From the NCBI RefSeq assembly GCF_016920785.2, contig NW_024609846.1, positions 104,956,831-105,020,830 on the forward strand: DNA of 64,000 nucleotides, written 5' to 3'. Origin of the DNA: Ixodes scapularis (Eukaryota; Arthropoda; Arachnida; Ixodida; Ixodidae). The notes below the pieces were generated by a model. The model saw only the letters and a list, made by a program, of their open reading frames with translations, was not told the origin of the DNA and did no database searches. Shown piece after piece: positions 1-10,545 of this stretch; within the stretch, counting starts at the first letter, position 1, and the number at the start of each line of letters is the position of its first letter. The position numbers and the translations under genes were made by a program.

Positions 1-296
1 AAAAAGAGCACGCGGGGTCGTCGGAACGCTAAGCTCTGATTGGTAAGATTAGTGGGTAAGCCTAAAGCTAGCTGCCTTCAGTCTCCTTTCCACTCGTCGA
101 ACGCGGTAGATCGCGGAACGCAGGCGTCCGGCGCTTGGCTCTCACGCTCTAATGCGTTGGTCGAGCGCAGAGGAGACAAAGGCAGCTCGATTTGGGTCCT
201 AATCATTCGAACCAGGGCTTGGCATTCTGAGGTCTCCGCGCGCTTTCCTCTCTTTCTCTTTCTTAGTTTCTCGGCGGATTTTGTCTGTTTGTGCTC
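1..296. repeat. Family A foldback element, copy 1 (at window edge)
   Basis: An inverted-repeat element. The arm at about 14-87 (AGCTCTGATTGG, then AGTGGGTAAGCCTAAAGC, then GCTGCCTT) pairs with 170-237 read in reverse. The middle and the stretch to about 296 recur at 55035-55200 and 62428-62606, and the arms recur at 9239-9421 and 38567-38758. There is no coding capacity, so it is a MITE-like non-autonomous element. The left end may lie outside the window. Apparent ORFs here are palindrome shadows. Confidence 0.65.
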
Positions 297-2000
297 TCAG
301 GAAGCCGTGCCTACTTTTGCGCATGAGATGTGCATGAAATATGTTTTTGGTCGTGCGCTGCGTGCGGTATACCACATTTGTTTGAGTGTGTTCGTATATC
401 CATTTCAACGCCGCGTGGCGAGCATTTTTAAACTCTGTATCGCCAATGGCGAGAAAGAAGCAGAAACGATAGGCTGCACCAGAGCCAGTAATTAAGTTAC
501 GCTTCAGAGTAATGATTCCTGGGCCATCTCGATGTGTAAAATCACTGCTGCCAGTTACCTCAAGCATTAGAAAGTTTTAGAAAACCATTTTTGCACATTC
601 GATATGGAATGTGTGGATCTTTGGTACAAACTGCGCATCAGGACCCATCGTACCGTTTCAGAAGTGTAAAAACGGTTCTCTAAAATTCCTATTATCTGAA
701 GTTGCAGAAAGAGGTTTTCAGTCCTACAGAAATGTTAAAACAGTTTGCAACAGAACAAAGCAAGACGGTGTCGCCTGAGGACCAGGAGGTCACATTTTCG
801 AATCGGGAGGATCGCAAAGTGCGCCCACCCTGCACCAAGCACCAAAATGGTAGCGCCATACGAGAACATTGGGGAAGGTTTGAACAATGGCTCACACCGG
901 TTATGCGCGCCTCCGTTGCACTATCGATAGAGGGCTCTGTCATTTCGTCGCTCATCCCGTGCAATACACCATGCTGCACCAGGTGCGTGTCTTGTACGTG
1001 GATGCGCGTGCATGCGGGACATCAGAGTAAAAGTATAACGCAGTATGTCTGTACACACATTTGCGTTAGTGCGCACACAAACACAAGCAGGTGCACGGAG
1101 GACGTCCGCCGCGCACGCCTCGACTGTCCGCGCGCTATCTGTATACTCTTCCGATGAAGATTATGCGATGAAGGCGCGCACGGACGCACAACCGCAAGGA
1201 GTCTCGACACGAACGAGTGCCCCGTACAGGCATGGCGCGCTAAATGCGGCCGCCGAAATTATCCTGTTATCGCGAACGAGGAAGGGGGTGCAACGGTATG
1301 CATCGCTAACGTATACACAACGGATCACCGGGCGGACGTGCGTTTAAAACGTAATGAACTAAACAAATAAAAGAACATAAAAACCGGAGCATTTAGGCAT
1401 GCTTCGTTCGTTACGCTCGACGACACAGACGAGAAGGAAAAGAAAACAAATGAAAAAAATCAGTGCACCCGGTTGATACGGAGAAAGAAAAACAAACCGG
1501 CCATCTGCAAAAGTACCACGCACACGGATGCTCTTCCTCTCAACACTCAACGCCATCGCAGCTGGCATGTATCTCCGCCGTGTGTAGTATAATGCGGCTT
1601 GCTATTTTCAAAACGCATCTTCGTGAGGGCTTCATAAAAGCCCTACCCGGATTGCGCATGATTTTCACGCTTAGAGTTGGCGCGAAGCCAACGTGCGCCG
1701 TCAGCGTCCAAGATAGAAACCGTTGCGCGCGGGTGTGACTCCCATGCGATATCAAGCGCGATTGCGACAGGGGCAACGGGAGTACGAAGTCGTCTCCTGC
1801 CACCGTCGGTCAGGTCCGATGTGGACGAAGTTCTTGCTCGTTTACGCGCAGCTACACGTACCGACAGATTGAGACAAGTGTTGAAGACAGACGTCCAAAA
1901 TGACACTGGACAAGAAACAAAGAGATGGACTCGAAGTTTGATTAGGGGACACGCAGTGCTTCTTGTCACCAACGCCGATTCACTATAAACAAACTTTACG
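297..2000. other. Unassigned non-coding stretch
   Basis: No recognisable gene. An open frame at about 702-980 (plus) begins after an acceptor-like TTGCAG and looks mildly protein-like in composition (KEVFSPTEMLKQF), but I recognise no family and no strong donor follows. The remainder is mixed sequence without clear repeats. Confidence 0.4.
1797..1987 (+). other. Unassigned open frame ending just before a poly-A tract
   Basis: The plus frame across this interval is protein-like in composition (for example DVDEVLARLRAATRTDRL) and stops with TAA near 1987, only about 14 bases before a run of 32 A. That arrangement would fit the 3' end of a retrocopied mRNA or a retroelement tail. No AATAAA signal, no family match and no clear target-site duplication were seen, so a chance ORF is equally possible. 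Confidence 0.15.

Positions 2001-2032
<32 letters not shown>
2001..2032. repeat. Poly-A tract, 32 bp
   Basis: Uninterrupted A32. It may be the tail of a retroposed sequence lying to its left, but this is not established. Confidence 0.9.
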
Positions 2033-2033
<1 letters not shown>

Positions 2034-2669
2034 ATTGAGCTTTTTGATGTTAAAGACAGCATCCAGCGGCAAATACATGAAACTTGGAGCTCGGTAGAGG
2101 ATTAGAAAATAGTGTTTTTATTAAAGCTTAGAAGATATCTAACTAGGGTTAACTTACCAGGGGATCCTGCAATGCTAGCAAAATGATTAGATGAAATTAT
2201 GATCGCTTCCCGGTTAATGATGACAGGGAGAATGATATATGTCTTTGTGTCCACTTAATTTCCATCGCGCAATGATGGGGAATTTACCATTTGATGTAAC
2301 TTGAAAGGCAGCACACATGCGCGGAGCTCTTTTAGAAAGAACTGCCATAAATATCTCAAGTCCTTGACCATGATCGCTCAGAGCTTACTCAACGCCAGAC
2401 AACCTTCTGTCTTCCGTTACTGAACGGCAGCTGTCCAAACTACAATTTTCAATGAGGCACCGATCACAAAAAAAGATCACAACACACGAAGGCACGATCA
2501 TCTATGTATATACCATGCGCTTTTTAGTGTATGAAAGACAGACTTGCGTTCACCACTGCACAATACTCGCTCGCTGAAAACAACTGGGAACAGTGTCTCT
2601 GCTCCCAATTGTTATCTGAGAGAATCTACGTGCCAGTACGCAGTCAGACCATCACGAAGCCAGCTAAAC
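2033..2669. other. Unassigned stretch
   Basis: Nothing recognisable was found in this interval on either strand. Confidence 0.4.
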
Positions 2670-2713
2670 TATAAGCAACATGGCGGCACATAAAAGCCGC
2701 CATGTTGCTTATA
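2670..2713. repeat. Perfect 18-bp hairpin
   Basis: Arms TATAAGCAACATGGCGGC (2670-2687) and its exact reverse complement (2696-2713) are separated by 8 bases. The arms do not extend further. It could be a small foldback element or a structured RNA. No second copy was seen in the window. Confidence 0.8.
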
Positions 2714-2819
2714 ATCATCCAGCCACTGTAGGATAGATACGATGCATGCACTGGTGAAACTTACCGAACCTCATCACGAAAAAAAAACAAAAAAACAACT
2801 CATCTTGAAAAAAAAACCG
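2714..2819. other. Flank shared with the 34-kb Penelope-type repeat
   Basis: The short string around 2752-2778 (AACTTACCGAACCTCATCAC) resembles 34003-34022 (TACTTACCAGAGTTCATCAC). Both lie just upstream of the (TA)n plus CGGGCATGGTGGCGGG module, so this is probably part of the same dispersed repeat. Confidence 0.35.
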
Positions 2820-3004
2820 ATATATATATATATAAAACGGGCATGGTGGCGGGAGGCCGAAGGCGTGGGTATAAAACTGAGAAGAAAAAAACCCTTAGTG
2901 AAAACAGCAACAACGGACGATTTAATCTTCGACGTTTCGGCCGGAACGTCGAAGATTAAATCGTCCGTTGTTGCTGTTTTCACTAAGGGTTTTTTTCTTC
3001 TCAG

Positions 3005-3010
<6 letters not shown>
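2820..3010. repeat. Penelope-type repeat module folded into a long palindrome
   Basis: After a short (TA)n run comes CGGGCATGGTGGCGGG and then a near-perfect inverted repeat. The left arm of about 61 bases (2873-2935) is mirrored at about 2945-3008 with only a small A-run length difference and an 8-9 base centre (TCGGCCGG). The left half matches 34293-34398, where the sequence instead continues into a hammerhead-like core. The copy therefore looks like a head-to-head join of one repeat half. On the minus strand only GAAAC of the ribozyme core remains; CTGANGA is absent. Confidence 0.7.

Positions 3011-3096
<86 letters not shown>
3011..3096. repeat. (AT)43 microsatellite
   Basis: An 86-bp pure AT dinucleotide tract directly abuts the palindrome. 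The 34-kb copy of the module is also followed by an (AT)n tract, so the tract appears to be part of the element's architecture. Confidence 0.95.
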
Positions 3097-3099
<3 letters not shown>

Positions 3100-5734
3100 C
3101 CCGGTGAAGCTATATAACGGCAGGACAGGGAAGACGCGCATGGACTGTGGCGGAACATGAACATCTGGCAACAATGAGGAAGCGGCGCGAACGACTAATT
3201 GCTTCCGCTCTTTGCGCTAACTAGCGTGAATTCGGCTCCGGTATCCGCACGGTGCAGCGGCAGCAAATTTCGGCGGATGTTGTCTTGTTTGGAGTGACCT
3301 TGAGAGCCTGCGCTTTGGGACGCGTCCTTTTGGCGCGGTCATCTCCGGCCCCTAATGACAGAAGCTGCGCTCTCGGAATAACTTCGCAGAAATAGTGTGT
3401 CCGTACCAGTGTTCACGCAGCGATCAGCCTCAGTCAGCAGCACTCTCGGAAACGCTCGACTGCACTTAAACATTGTTTCAGTAGAGCTATGAGCGCGATA
3501 TGTATGCTCGTTTGCAAGTGTATAGTACAAGTTTGGTGAAGATCGCCTCACAGACAAGCCTTGCTAAGGCGTGCCCACGGTTTCCAGACTGATACCCCAA
3601 TAAATCGTTTTCTACTAATGGTGGTCAGACTGACTCAAGGCCATTTTCGATTTCATAAGGATACATGGCAATGTGTGCGCGCTTTCATGGTGAACTTTTT
3701 TTGCTGTAACCAAAGATGGAAAGACACTATGACTGAGTTCGGCCAACATCCAATGAGCTTCACGTGCCATAGATGGATGACCAAAATGTAAACTAGTCCG
3801 TCTGTGCTTTGGCTACAGGCCTTGAATACTGTGAATATGTAGAGCCTCTGCGTTGGTTTCATACCAACGCTGAAATCATCTTTTCAGGTTTCAGTAAGCA
3901 ATCTCTCCGTCTTGGGGACTATCACCGCAGCGCAAGCGCTCAAGCGGTGAGTCTATATTCTCTGTCCAATGTTCTCCAGCAGAAGAATGCGGAAGCTTCC
4001 ATTCAATTAGATAACGCCGAGGGCTACGCCTAGACTAATATGGGTCGAAGAAAAAGTAGCTGTTAACTGTAAAAACAGAGAAGCCTTCAAGCGTGCCGAA
4101 ATTTCGCAGCCGTAAGAATGAGAAACGGAAGCTTGTACTCGATTTCGTCCCATCGTCTTATCTTCCGGGAAGTTAAACTGATGTCTCGTAGCTATTAGCC
4201 TCATGAAACCTTCCTGTATTGTAACCAATTTTTACAAAATAAAGCCTACGATACACACCAAAACTGAGGAAGTGGTTCGAGTTTAAGAGTCAGGTGTTTG
4301 TAGGCAAACAGCGAGAAGGAGATAAAGGGGCCCACGCGAATTGGTTCGCTCAATCCTCATACACAGCCATTCATGTTCTCGGATGCGGCTTCGAGATAAC
4401 TTCACACGCTGCTTTAGACCAAAACGCGAGAACAGCTGTTTACGGAAGGACATCTGATGGTGCGAAATCACGAGAAACTCTCTTTCACGCCGCCAGGGAC
4501 AAGCGATACGCGCAGAGATAAAGAGAAAACGAAATAAGACAGGACGAACGAATGCGAGCTCGAGGCTGGTTCACAAACGAGGTTGCCAGACCGCTTCCCT
4601 TCCTTTTCTTTTTACGTCGTCCCACGCGAACTCGTTAGTCAAGGGCAGGCATACGTCGAAGAGCACTGGCAAAGCAGCAGCACTCCGTCTGCTATTGCCT
4701 CACTTCTCGCCGACGCTCAAGCGACTGAATGGAAGACGCAAAGAGGAAGCCCCGCTCCTTGCCAGGCGGCTGTCAGGGCCTCCTGCGGTTGGCAAAGTCC
4801 CGCACAGGCACTCCTATGGCCCAGCCATCTATAGGTGAAAGGGAAACGGGATCAGGAAACACCTCTTAGATAGGTCACGTTGTGCTGAACTTCTGCGTCA
4901 TGAAAAAAAGACCCACGAGTGCTGCTTCAGCGTTCTGCTGGAGCTCGTGGTCAATCGGTGATAACAATGGTACAAGCCGAATGCTGGCGCAGCACTCGTG
5001 TCCGTTCTGGGGCCTACGTGGACCTTCTTTCAGTGAAGCAGGAAATTTAGCACTATACGGCCTTGGTGTCTATGAGGTGTTTGATCAGATTGAACCTCCC
5101 CAACCATCATCGATTGCCAATTCGCGATGGAATTATGCCATATCCGATGCTTGTCAGTGGCCTTGTTCGGGCCAGGACCCAAAGATCAAGCAGCTTTGAG
5201 ACAGAAGAAGGTAATTCCAGCTCCTTTTAGACCGATCCGAACGGGTTTGTTTTTATTCATGCTGTATAAGTCGGAGGGAAAATAGCAAGACGGTCCAGCT
5301 ATTGGGAGGCTTTATGACGTAGGCGATCCTCGTTGATTATGTTTTGAATGCACAGTACGAGGCTGGCACACCTGTGTCCTCGACAAGCTAAAAGAAAGAG
5401 CGTTCCTTTCGGATACCTCGAGAGCGATCGCTCTTCCCTTGTTAAAGAACTCTGGATGGTCGTCCAATATCAAAATGAACGCTCGTCGTATATCACGCAA
5501 GCACGTAGCAACCAGTCTAATCACCACTCTGGCGTTTCTAACTTGACGACGCTGCTGTAACTGTATGCGTGACGTCAATCGAGCACATTGCTCGTAGCTT
5601 TTGATGCCGTGTTGCTGGTCGACGTCTGCCAAGGGGCTCGACGATGTGAAACTAATATTCGCCCTCAGCAATGAACCGTTCAGAAAACGAGAATCAAACG
5701 ATGTCAGTAAAATATCGCGGTCAAGAGTGCCACT
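3097..5734. other. Unassigned non-coding stretch
   Basis: No family was recognised. A plus frame at about 3809-4033 contains an acceptor-like TTTTCAG and a GTGAGT near 3946, but the enclosed 60-70 bp has no recognisable product. The frames at 4583-4834 and 4882-5199 look like chance ORFs. Confidence 0.4.
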
Positions 5735-5780
5735 GTCCTGTTACGGAGTGACTGCCTTTGGCATCACTCCGTGGCAGGAC
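5735..5780. repeat. Compact hairpin (21-22 bp arms, 3-nt loop)
   Basis: The left arm starts GTCCTGTTACGGAGTGA and continues TGCC after one bulged base. The right arm is GGCA, then TCACTCCGTGGCAGGAC. There are two mismatches and a TTT loop. The size and pairing resemble either a tiny MITE or a pre-miRNA-like fold; no evidence separates these. Confidence 0.6.
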
Positions 5781-5914
5781 ACTTTCTAGGCATTTAAGGT
5801 GCACTTTAAGAGCAGTCATTTCATGCTTTTCCTTTGTTTCACTTAACAGACCCACGTAAAGGGCACACAGTTGTCATGTGACCCCACACTTAGTTTTAGA
5901 TGAACGGTCCTATA
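5781..5914. other. Short unassigned spacer
   Basis: Nothing recognisable apart from the TA at 5913-5914 used by the following element. Confidence 0.4.
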
Positions 5915-6500
5915 CCCTAATTACACTAGCGCTTTTAACTGCCATTAAGCCAACGATCGTTGACATCTCCCAACTGTCATTGAGCTCTACAAAGTTGTCC
6001 GGTGTTACACGGTACAGGGGCCTAACAACCCCAGTTGAGATGCGCGTCGAGGGACACAGTTGAAACGAAACAAAACCAAAACTAATGTCACCTCGTCTTT
6101 TTCTTTTTTTAAAAAAATAGCGATGCAAATGAATTATGTGCACACTTTCCATTCATTATAAACGCCTAAAATAAAATAAACTAACTTTTTTTTTGTTTTT
6201 AGAGTAAAGAAACGAATGAGAACGTTTCACACGAATTCAAGCAAGAGAGACACAACGAAAGTCTTGTCAGCACCGACATCACAATAGCCGCCCTCGCCGA
6301 ACTTTGGCTCTCCCGATGTGCCGAGATCATTATAGCGGCAGCTGTGGCCCTGAATCACATTTCTTCAGAGAATATTTGCTGCCATGGTACTTTCTAGATA
6401 CCTCCCCCAATCTTCCGCAATTATAAGTGCTTCGCTGGCGCTAGCAATGGGTGGCGATGCGGCGGTGGCAGCCATCTTTAGCTCTCTTGGGGCGAACCCC

Positions 6501-7033
6501 CGAGTTATACTCCGTTTCACCTTATGTGTTCAACGTAGATTCGTTCGTGCTTTGTTTGATCGTTATTTTCAACCGAATTATTTTTATAGTTATGCGAGGA
6601 TTTGTGAACTGGTGAAGTTAGAATCGTTGCACAGCAAGAGAACAATTCGTGAATTGACATATTTGTACAAGATTGTAAATGGTATAATTCATTCCCCAGA
6701 GCTACTCAGTCACATCTACTTGCACGTTCCTCGTAAGTCTTGTAGTCTTTATACTTTGTTTTACCCTACCGATTTTTACCATGCTGCACCCATGACACGC
6801 CTACAACTGACTTACAACTATTTAGAACAGATTTGTGGGAATGCTAGTCTAGATATTTTTGATGAAGAGCTTAAATTTCGAAAGTGTGTTGTGGCTATTG
6901 TTTTTTTCCTAATGTTTCGCTTTTATCCAGCTTAACACTTTACTACTAATTGACTCATTGATAAGTGCACCCCTAAGAAGGCGTTAAGCTGTTGGTGGGT
7001 CACTGAAAATAAGAATAAATAAATAAATAAATG
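6501..7033 (+). pseudogene. 5'-truncated non-LTR retrotransposon: reverse transcriptase C-terminal tail and 3' UTR
   Basis: The open frame ending at the TAA near 6935 holds the tail typical of Jockey/CR1-like LINE polymerases. It has an R-rich start (VQRRFVRALFDRY), then RTIRELTYLYKIVNG, then SPELLSHIYLHVPRKS and MTRLQLTYNYLEQI, and a final DIFDEELKFRK. These correspond to the family's usual order of QRRF, a two-arginine segment, LYK..NG, LL..I...VP, R....YN and DIF. Catalytic RT motifs and the endonuclease are absent, so this is a dead fragment. A short 3' UTR and an AAATA-type tail (about 7015-7033) mark the 3' end. It sits inside the 5915-7323 element. The exact clade is not assigned. Confidence 0.75.
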
Positions 7034-7035
7034 TT

Positions 7036-7160
7036 GTACCGCAGCGAAGGCTAGAAGCGCGAGCTCATAGTGTTGGCAGCTCTGCCAACGCTTGAGCTTT
7101 GCCCCAGAGCAATCTGCCCCACAGCAAAGAGCTCGCGCTTGTAGCTGTTCCTGTGGTACA
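7036..7160. repeat. 125-bp foldback element
   Basis: TGTACCGCAG and GCGCGAGCTC at the left are mirrored by GAGCTCGCGC and GGTACA at the right, with arms of about 31 bases. A related half is visible at about 13624-13663 (GAGCTCGCGCTTGCAGCC...GTTGTACAT), which suggests a small dispersed family. It lies immediately after the LINE tail. Confidence 0.55.
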
Positions 7161-7325
7161 TCATAAGGTGGAATAGAGTATAACCGAGGTAGGCCAGCTC
7201 AGTTGAACTCAATTATCGTTAGCGGCTCAATGACAGTTGGTGCCGCCTTGTAACTCCGGCCGATCGCGACTGAGTCAACTGTCGTTGGTTTAATGAAAGT
7301 TAAGAGCGCTAGTGTAACTAGGGTA

Positions 7326-9238
7326 TTAGAGTGTTTGGCGTTTCGCGATCGATTGATGATGGTTCTTACCGAAATATTCTGCTGCTGTCATTGACTGGCC
7401 ACGCATTAGCTCCCATTAGCTTGTCGTTCGTTATCAGTCTAGGACTATACTAACAGACACAGTTGAGATTAATTTATGACTGACCGATTTCGCACCGACG
7501 TCGGTAATAGAGTGTCATTCACCCGCGACACTGTTACTTACAACTTGATGTTAACGACGTCTTTGTGTCTGGAGTAACTGCTGGGGTCGTCACCGTGGAT
7601 TCCAATGTATTCGTGTCGTTAGAAGGTGAATTTAAGAAGCCGCGCTGCTTAGAAGTATATCGAAATGTAACCGTGACCTCCGAATATAAATGTTCCGCAC
7701 ACGTTCCGCGCCGTCAATCGGTCCATCCGTACCATCTCCAACGGCTTCCTATAATCAGCAGGCCTGCTGCTGATACAGTGACCGTCGGTGCAGGGTTGTT
7801 CTGATGTGTTGGAACTCAAAACGTGCTTAGAACTATCTCGGCGTTACGGTGTCACTGGCTACTGATGCCAACACGAATAAACGCCCTACCCAAAATGGCC
7901 GTTTTCCTTGGGATACCACTGTGCATGTGCGTACGCAACCCCGGAAAACGTCTATTAGTGAACACACCCCAGAGCCAAGAGCTCTCGTCCTCTTGAAGTG
8001 TGTACCAGCGCCACAATTACATGGTGGCATGACGTCATGTACGAGCATCATTTTTATTGTAATTCAGCGTAAGGCTCGGCACGCTCCGTCTTCATGTAGC
8101 CTCCAATCAGCCGATGAGGCAACATTAGGCGACTGGGTACTCTTGCGTGTTCCTCAGAACGTACTTACACGACCAGCACGCATGGTCCATCGGTCCGTGG
8201 GAGAAGGGCGGGTGATATCGCAGCCGGGATCGGCCGGGCCTCCTCCGTGCCCGCAGCGGTTATTCCAGCACAGCGCGGGACAGGCGACAAAAATAAGCGG
8301 TGTGCGGTGTGCCCAAGGACGGAGCCACCATTTTTCTTCGGGACAATGGCTGCCGATTAGTTTGGTTTTTTTTTTTTTGAAGGCGCGCACAAATAAGCGG
8401 AGGAGGAAGAATTATATACAAAAAATAAAAAGCCGAGGTGCCAACAGTGTCGCCACATGCGGTTGGGTCTTAAGGCGACACGCCGCTTCCGCGTTTGAGT
8501 TTCTTAATTATAAAGCGCGTGATAATTAATAGACAGAAGAAACCTGCGCTATTTTTAGGTTGGATTTGTTTCTTTTAGTGAAGGGCTACTGGTTTAAGCG
8601 AGCGGGAGCTTCTTACCCCACACTGTTGACGTTTTCGCGATGGGAAAATCCCATCTTTCTATAATCGGGAGCGTTAAGTATTTATGCTGATAACAAAAAC
8701 GGCGTTATTATGAACTGTCTATTTATTTTAGCGTTGCGTTTCCCAAAGTCAGGTGTTGACAACGAAAATTTGACAACATCTGGGGAGTAGGGGAACGAAG
8801 GAATGTCGGGATGGTCCTGGTGGCCCACCGCTCCATGGGGTGCTCTCAGGTTGGGCCAACACAGGCGAACATTCTACACCTTTTCAAACTCGTTGCTCGT
8901 ATCTTTAGGTTGGTTCTCCGAGTAAAGAACTTAATGAAGCAATACTGCGTCCATATTACGATGGATTCGAGAGTGCAGGAAAACAGAAAATTATTATTTA
9001 GACAAACAAAAAAACATTCCGCCTCGCTTCTGGTACTCGAAGACAGTACTCTCCTACAATCTGACCCTTCAGCATTTCAGCACCGCTGACACCTTGAGAA
9101 ACGTTTCAAATTCCGAGCAGCTATTATCGCCCGCAACAAATGATATTGAGCCATAACCCGACGAGAAATCCGAGGAACCAATCACAAAGCAAGAAGCGTG
9201 AACACGATAAGCCTTGCGGTTCTTCAGCTGTGAGCGAC
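7326..9238. other. Unassigned non-coding stretch
   Basis: The 226-codon plus frame at 7849-8529 is the longest non-transposon ORF in the window. It has low-complexity and frame-shadow character, no recognisable domain and no splice context, so I treat it as chance. A short palindrome (GATGGGA...TCCCATC) lies at 8640-8656. Confidence 0.45.
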
Positions 9239-9421
9239 TGTATGCGGAGCGCAAGTTCGTCTGCTTCTTTTGCAATGGTTGTGGTGACGTCAGAACGACG
9301 CCGAGCTCTGATTGGCTCAGATTGAAGGATACGATCCATCAACCAGAGTCAATCAGAGCTCGGCTTTCTAGCGTCACCACGACGCCTGCAAAAGAAGATA
9401 TGAAGTTGCGCTCCGCGTAGC
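9239..9421. repeat. Family A foldback element, copy 2 (most complete)
   Basis: Arms of about 90 bp (9239-9333 and 9334-9421) share TGCGGAGCGCAA, CTTCTTTTGCA, TGGTGACG and CCGAGCTCTGATTGG in inverted orientation, leaving almost no loop. The same arms occur at 1-296 and 38567-38758. It is non-autonomous with no coding capacity. Confidence 0.75.
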
Positions 9422-10464
9422 TTTTTGACTAAACAAGACTGAGAAATAGTTGGACGGTAGAAAGAGCCGTCCAAGTCAGTTTGGAAGTGGCGATCACAAA
9501 CTGGAAGATAAGAGGGTTTGGAAGGCGACGCGCAGAAAGAGGTTTGGCCCGGAGCGGCCACGTCCTAGATTCTCAACGAGAGAAGGAAGACCGCGTCCCA
9601 TCGGACTCATAGCGCATGCTCGTCACATCCGTCTCGCCTAACCCGAGGCTCGGTTCCTTCTCCAGTGGCCCGACGACGCGACGTAAATACGAGTCGTACG
9701 CGACGCGGAGAAGGCTTCCGAGCTTGCCAGTGCCGGCCGGAACGTGCCCCATTGTTGCGGCCCTGGTGCTACGACAGCAAGAAGAACTTCCACGAGTTGC
9801 AGTTTGATCGGCTCCTTGAGACAGGGCCAAGTCGGTCTGCTTTGTTTGCCGCGCGCGAAGACGCCTCGCACTAGAAGAACCTTCTGTTTCCCACGCTTCT
9901 TTCTCGTTTGAGCTAGCTGCTCAGCGTTGCGTCACCTTAGACTTTAGGCTCTCCGTTGTGGACCGATCGGTGCTTGTTTTTCTGGCACAGTTTTTCGACA
10001 GAAAAAACAACAACAAAAACAAATTGTGGTGAGCGCAACACTTGAATGTTTAAGTAGCGATTGGCGTCGAATTCGAGCCTAAGAGGGCTGACCTTTGCAT
10101 CGTTTTTGTCACTACGTGTATAGTTTGGCAAGTTTACAATCGCAGCGACACAAATTACCGGTAGCAACAAGATGATGCCTCTTCGTAGTACGTGTATTTT
10201 GGTTACGAAGCATTTGAAGCCAGCTGAAACGTGCATATTCCAAACTATCTAAAGCCCTTGCAGCCATAGATACTTTTCTTGTCGTGCATCCTGTAAATGA
10301 GACTCATCGTTCACAACACATCTATGCCACATGCGAGGCCACAAATGCATTTTAAACAAGGTTTTCTTAATCTATACAATGGTGAGCATGAGATCAGGGC
10401 GCATACACAACAAACCAAGTGCGTTTTGGAACGTTCATTTTGTTTGGCTCTCTTTTTGTACCCC
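9422..10464. other. Unassigned stretch with a GC-rich, CpG-dense part
   Basis: About 9520-9880 is open in several frames because it is GC-rich; no domain is recognisable in any of them. The rest is AT-richer. No repeat was identified. Confidence 0.4.
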
Positions 10465-10545
10465 ATGGATGGATAGATGGTTAGACTGTATTAGCTATAC
10501 ATTTTGTAACAGGCGGTAGCCTTGCGTCACCTAGACTAAAAAGCT
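10465..10545 (-). repeat. LINE 3' end with (ATCC)n tail, copy 1
   Basis: The plus strand reads ATGGATGGAT, then TTGTAACAGGCGG, then GCGTCACCTAGACTAAAA. The same block occurs at 34907-34973 and 53872-53940. All three start at a GGAT microsatellite with unrelated sequence beyond it, as expected for minus-strand LINE (or SINE) 3' ends with an (ATCC)n tail. Homology beyond the shared block fades. Confidence 0.6.

Larger units (their letters stand above)
5915..7323. mobile_element. TA-flanked DNA element with about 50-bp terminal inverted repeats, hosting a LINE fragment
   Basis: The left end CCCTAATTACACTAGCGC at 5915 and the right end at 7323, read in reverse as CCCTAGTTACACTAGCGC, match over about 53 bases with roughly 7-8 mismatches. 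Both are flanked by TA (5913-5914 and 7324-7325), as expected of the Tc1/mariner superfamily. No transposase frame is present. The interior contains a LINE 3' end (6501-7033) and a 125-bp foldback (7036-7160), so the element has absorbed later insertions. Boundaries are judged by eye. Confidence 0.65.

Noticed and set aside
2742..3107. ORFs rich in isoleucine-tyrosine repeats (also 34173-34677)
   Set aside because: Translations of (TA)n tracts and of the palindrome.
7849..8529. 226-codon plus-strand ORF, the longest apart from the transposase
   Set aside because: No domain, repeat, signal peptide or splice context; composition and shadow frames suggest chance. A GDWVLLRV string recalls integrase C-termini but nothing around it agrees.
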